Shown here one piece after another: positions 31,956 through 33,223 of a DNA stretch of 33,223 nt. This DNA is from Candidatus Hydrogenedentota bacterium (GTDB taxonomy: Bacteria > Hydrogenedentota > Hydrogenedentia > Hydrogenedentales > CAITNO01): NCBI GenBank assembly GCA_903902895.1, contig CAIUWO010000981.1, forward strand, positions 1-33,223. The letters are read 5' to 3'. Position 1 is the stretch's first letter; each line of letters opens with the position of its first letter. The notes beneath the pieces are model-generated. The model was not told the origin of the DNA and did no database searches. It saw nothing but the letters and a program-made list of their open reading frames with translations. Position numbers and translations under genes: made by a program.

Positions 31956-32181
31956 CGTACAAACTCCTCTGTTTGGGACCTGCTTCAAAACCTGCTTACG
32001 TTTTGCCTGACAGTCACAGGCCGTCTGAATCATGGGCGGTTCTTTCCGCGCGACCATGCCGAAATCATCAAGACCCGGCCCGCTGCGCGGATAGGCACTT
32101 CGCCCGCCACCGAGCGGGGCGCGGGACCGGTGATTGCAAAGGGAAACAGCGCAGAGGGCAATAGGGCTACAGCGCCCAGTA
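31956..32181. other. Intergenic between the two FGE-fold genes
   Basis: The stretch contains the ribosome site of the left gene and no other gene. After the right gene's stop, a CACCGG...CCGGTG-like arrangement near 32110-32145 is too weak to call a terminator. No template-repeat-like copy of the variable block was seen here. Confidence 0.4.
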
Positions 32182-33223
32182 TTACGGAGTCCACGCAATG
32201 CGGAACCCGCCGTCGTTGTACGTGCCGTCCGGGGTGCTGTAGTCGCGGTTGGCCGACCGGCAGTTGTGGTCGCCGTAGTCCCAGCCACCGCCGCGAAGCG
32301 CCCGGACAGGACCCCGAGGACTATCCACCCACGCCTGGCCACCCTCAGGCGCGCCCGTGTAGCTGCCGTGCCAGTCATCCTCGCACCACTCCCACACATT
32401 GCCGCTCATGTCGTACAGGCCAAAGGCGTTGGGCAACTTCGTGCCCACCACATGCGCGTACTGCTGGCCCGCAGACCAAGCATTGCCTTCGTACCAAGCG
32501 TAGTCCCCGATGGCCGTGTAGCCGGGGTCGTCACCCCAATAGAACCGGGTCTGCGTCCCCCCGCGGCAGGCATACTCCCACTGCGCCTCCGAGGGCAGAT
32601 GGAACGTCCTGCCCGTGTAACTGTTCACCTCCGTCAAGAACGACTGCGCGTCGTTCCAGGACACATATACCGCCGGGCTGTCCAGGTCGGCAAGCACATA
32701 GGATTGCCCCGCCCACGGCGTCGTTCCCATCACCGCCGTCCATTGCCGCTTGGTCAATTCATACTTGGCCAGCCAGTACCCGCCCACCGTCACCGCGTGC
32801 TGCGGGTCTTCGTAGGTGTAGCTGTCCTGCTCACCCGCGTACCGGCCCATCTGGAAAGTCCCGCCCGGTATCCACACCATGGTCAGAGGCACGCTTCCCG
32901 GCAGCATCACCGTCTCCGTGGTGCCCGAAGCCGGACCCACCAGCTTGATGTAGTCGCTGTATACGGTGGAGTAGTTGCCCGCGCCGTCCAGATACTGCAC
33001 GCGCACCGTGTGATTGCCAAAGCCCACCGGAAGCAAGTGGGTGCGGGAGGTCTTGGGGTACAGCCAGCCGGTCCAGGTCGAACCGTTGTCGCTGAAGCGC
33101 ATCATCGACACGCCCGAACCGGTCCCATCGGCGCAGCTCAGCCCCAATGTGACACACCGCGTCATGGTGGACGGCGCACCGGCGTTGATGACAATGGTCC
33201 CCGTGGGCAGCGCCCGGTCCAGC
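32182..33223 (-). CDS. FGE-sulfatase-fold protein with Ig-like domain (N-terminus beyond window)
   Basis: The frame is open to the right edge, so the signal peptide and first domain are missing; 347 residues are visible. They begin LDRALPTGTIVINAGAPS, an Ig-like unit with MMRFSDNGSTWTGWLYPKTS. The FGE/SUMF1 fold follows: GTFQMGRYAGE, YELTKRQWTAVMG, YVSWNDAQSFL, FHLPSEAQWEYACRGGT, and the intact motif GNVWEWCEDDWHG. The tail holds RALRGGGW, RSANRD and GFRIAWTP. It is the canonical-looking member of the tandem pair, while the neighbour has lost the GNVWEW tryptophans. Like most FGE-fold surface proteins, it may bind a ligand rather than modify sulfatases. No sulfatase gene is nearby. Confidence 0.85.
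   Translation of the reverse strand, partial: LDRALPTGTIVINAGAPSTMTRCVTLGLSCADGTGSGVSMMRFSDNGSTWTGWLYPKTSRTHLLPVGFGNHTVRVQYLDGAGNYSTVYSDYIKLVGPASGTTETVMLPGSVPLTMVWIPGGTFQMGRYAGEQDSYTYEDPQHAVTVGGYWLAKYELTKRQWTAVMGTTPWAGQSYVLADLDSPAVYVSWNDAQSFLTEVNSYTGRTFHLPSEAQWEYACRGGTQTRFYWGDDPGYTAIGDYAWYEGNAWSAGQQYAHVVGTKLPNAFGLYDMSGNVWEWCEDDWHGSYTGAPEGGQAWVDSPRGPVRALRGGGWDYGDHNCRSANRDYSTPDGTYNDGGFRIAWTP
32209..32289 (-). other. Hypervariable C-terminal block of FGE-fold paralog 2
   Basis: These 27 codons read GGWDYGDHNCRSANRDYS onward and precede the conserved GFR. The block is rich in NNC codons (GAC, TAC, CAC, AAC, TGC, AGC), which is what random mutation of AAC template codons would give. High third-position GC in this genome would also give many NNC codons. 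Constant codons CGG TCG GCC and CGC GAC TAC are identical in paralog 1. Confidence 0.4.

Noticed and set aside
31955-32399. N-terminal extension of the left FGE-fold gene to 32399
   Set aside because: The extension overlaps the end of the neighbouring paralog in another frame, and a signal peptide with a strong ribosome site begins at 31955.

Overview
The window is high-GC bacterial chromosome with dense coding and long spurious antisense frames. Two prepilin-like proteins of the DUF1559 type, many secreted carbohydrate-active and surface proteins, a Tat-exported Gfo/Idh/MocA protein and FGE-sulfatase-fold proteins suggest a Planctomycetes/Lentisphaerae/Hydrogenedentes-like lineage. This placement is inferred from family content only; there is no rRNA or other phylogenetic marker to confirm it. 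I saw no tRNA, rRNA, CRISPR array, reverse transcriptase or intact insertion sequence.

Layout. 1-1.4 kb: the 3' end of an unidentified gene, then a minus-strand operon smpB / YbgC-type thioesterase / a 30-residue hydrophobic microprotein joined by an ATGA overlap. 1.5-6.5 kb: a DUF1559 prepilin-like protein with a clear terminator, and a 1143-residue secreted protein that looks like a three-domain rhamnogalacturonan-lyase-like (PcRGLX/YetA) module fused to an acetyl-xylan-esterase-like hydrolase. 6.5-9 kb: a frameshifted HicB-family antitoxin relic, a secreted ApbE-type FMN transferase and a XerC-type recombinase. 9-14.5 kb: an AmaP/Asp23-like membrane protein divergent from a membrane-anchored TPR protein, a Tat-exported oxidoreductase, and folD behind a good sigma-70-type promoter. 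14.5-19.6 kb: an operon of two radical SAM proteins, a HAD phosphatase, and carA. 19.7-21.1 kb: a second DUF1559 protein and a small four-cysteine helical protein with a near-consensus promoter. 21.1-33.2 kb: a run of secreted proteins (propeller-like fragment, unknown exported protein, GH38-like enzyme, PASTA/Ig-like protein, carboxypeptidase-regulatory-like protein), a nitroreductase, and two tandem paralogous FGE-sulfatase-fold proteins, the second cut by the window edge.

Two themes stand out. A palindromic repeat of about 100 bp with CGTCATTGCG...CGCAATGACG ends occurs three times between genes (9.0, 14.5 and 18.4 kb). In the tandem FGE-fold paralogs, the last ~30 residues before the conserved GFR motif differ sharply. 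In the ungapped part of that block every difference changes the amino acid, 10 of 11 changed codons keep their third base, and every conserved codon is identical. This resembles the variable region of diversity-generating-retroelement targets, several of which have this same fold, although no reverse transcriptase or template repeat is in the window. Housekeeping genes (smpB, folD, carA, xerC) are interspersed with accessory secreted-protein genes and show no shared pathway.
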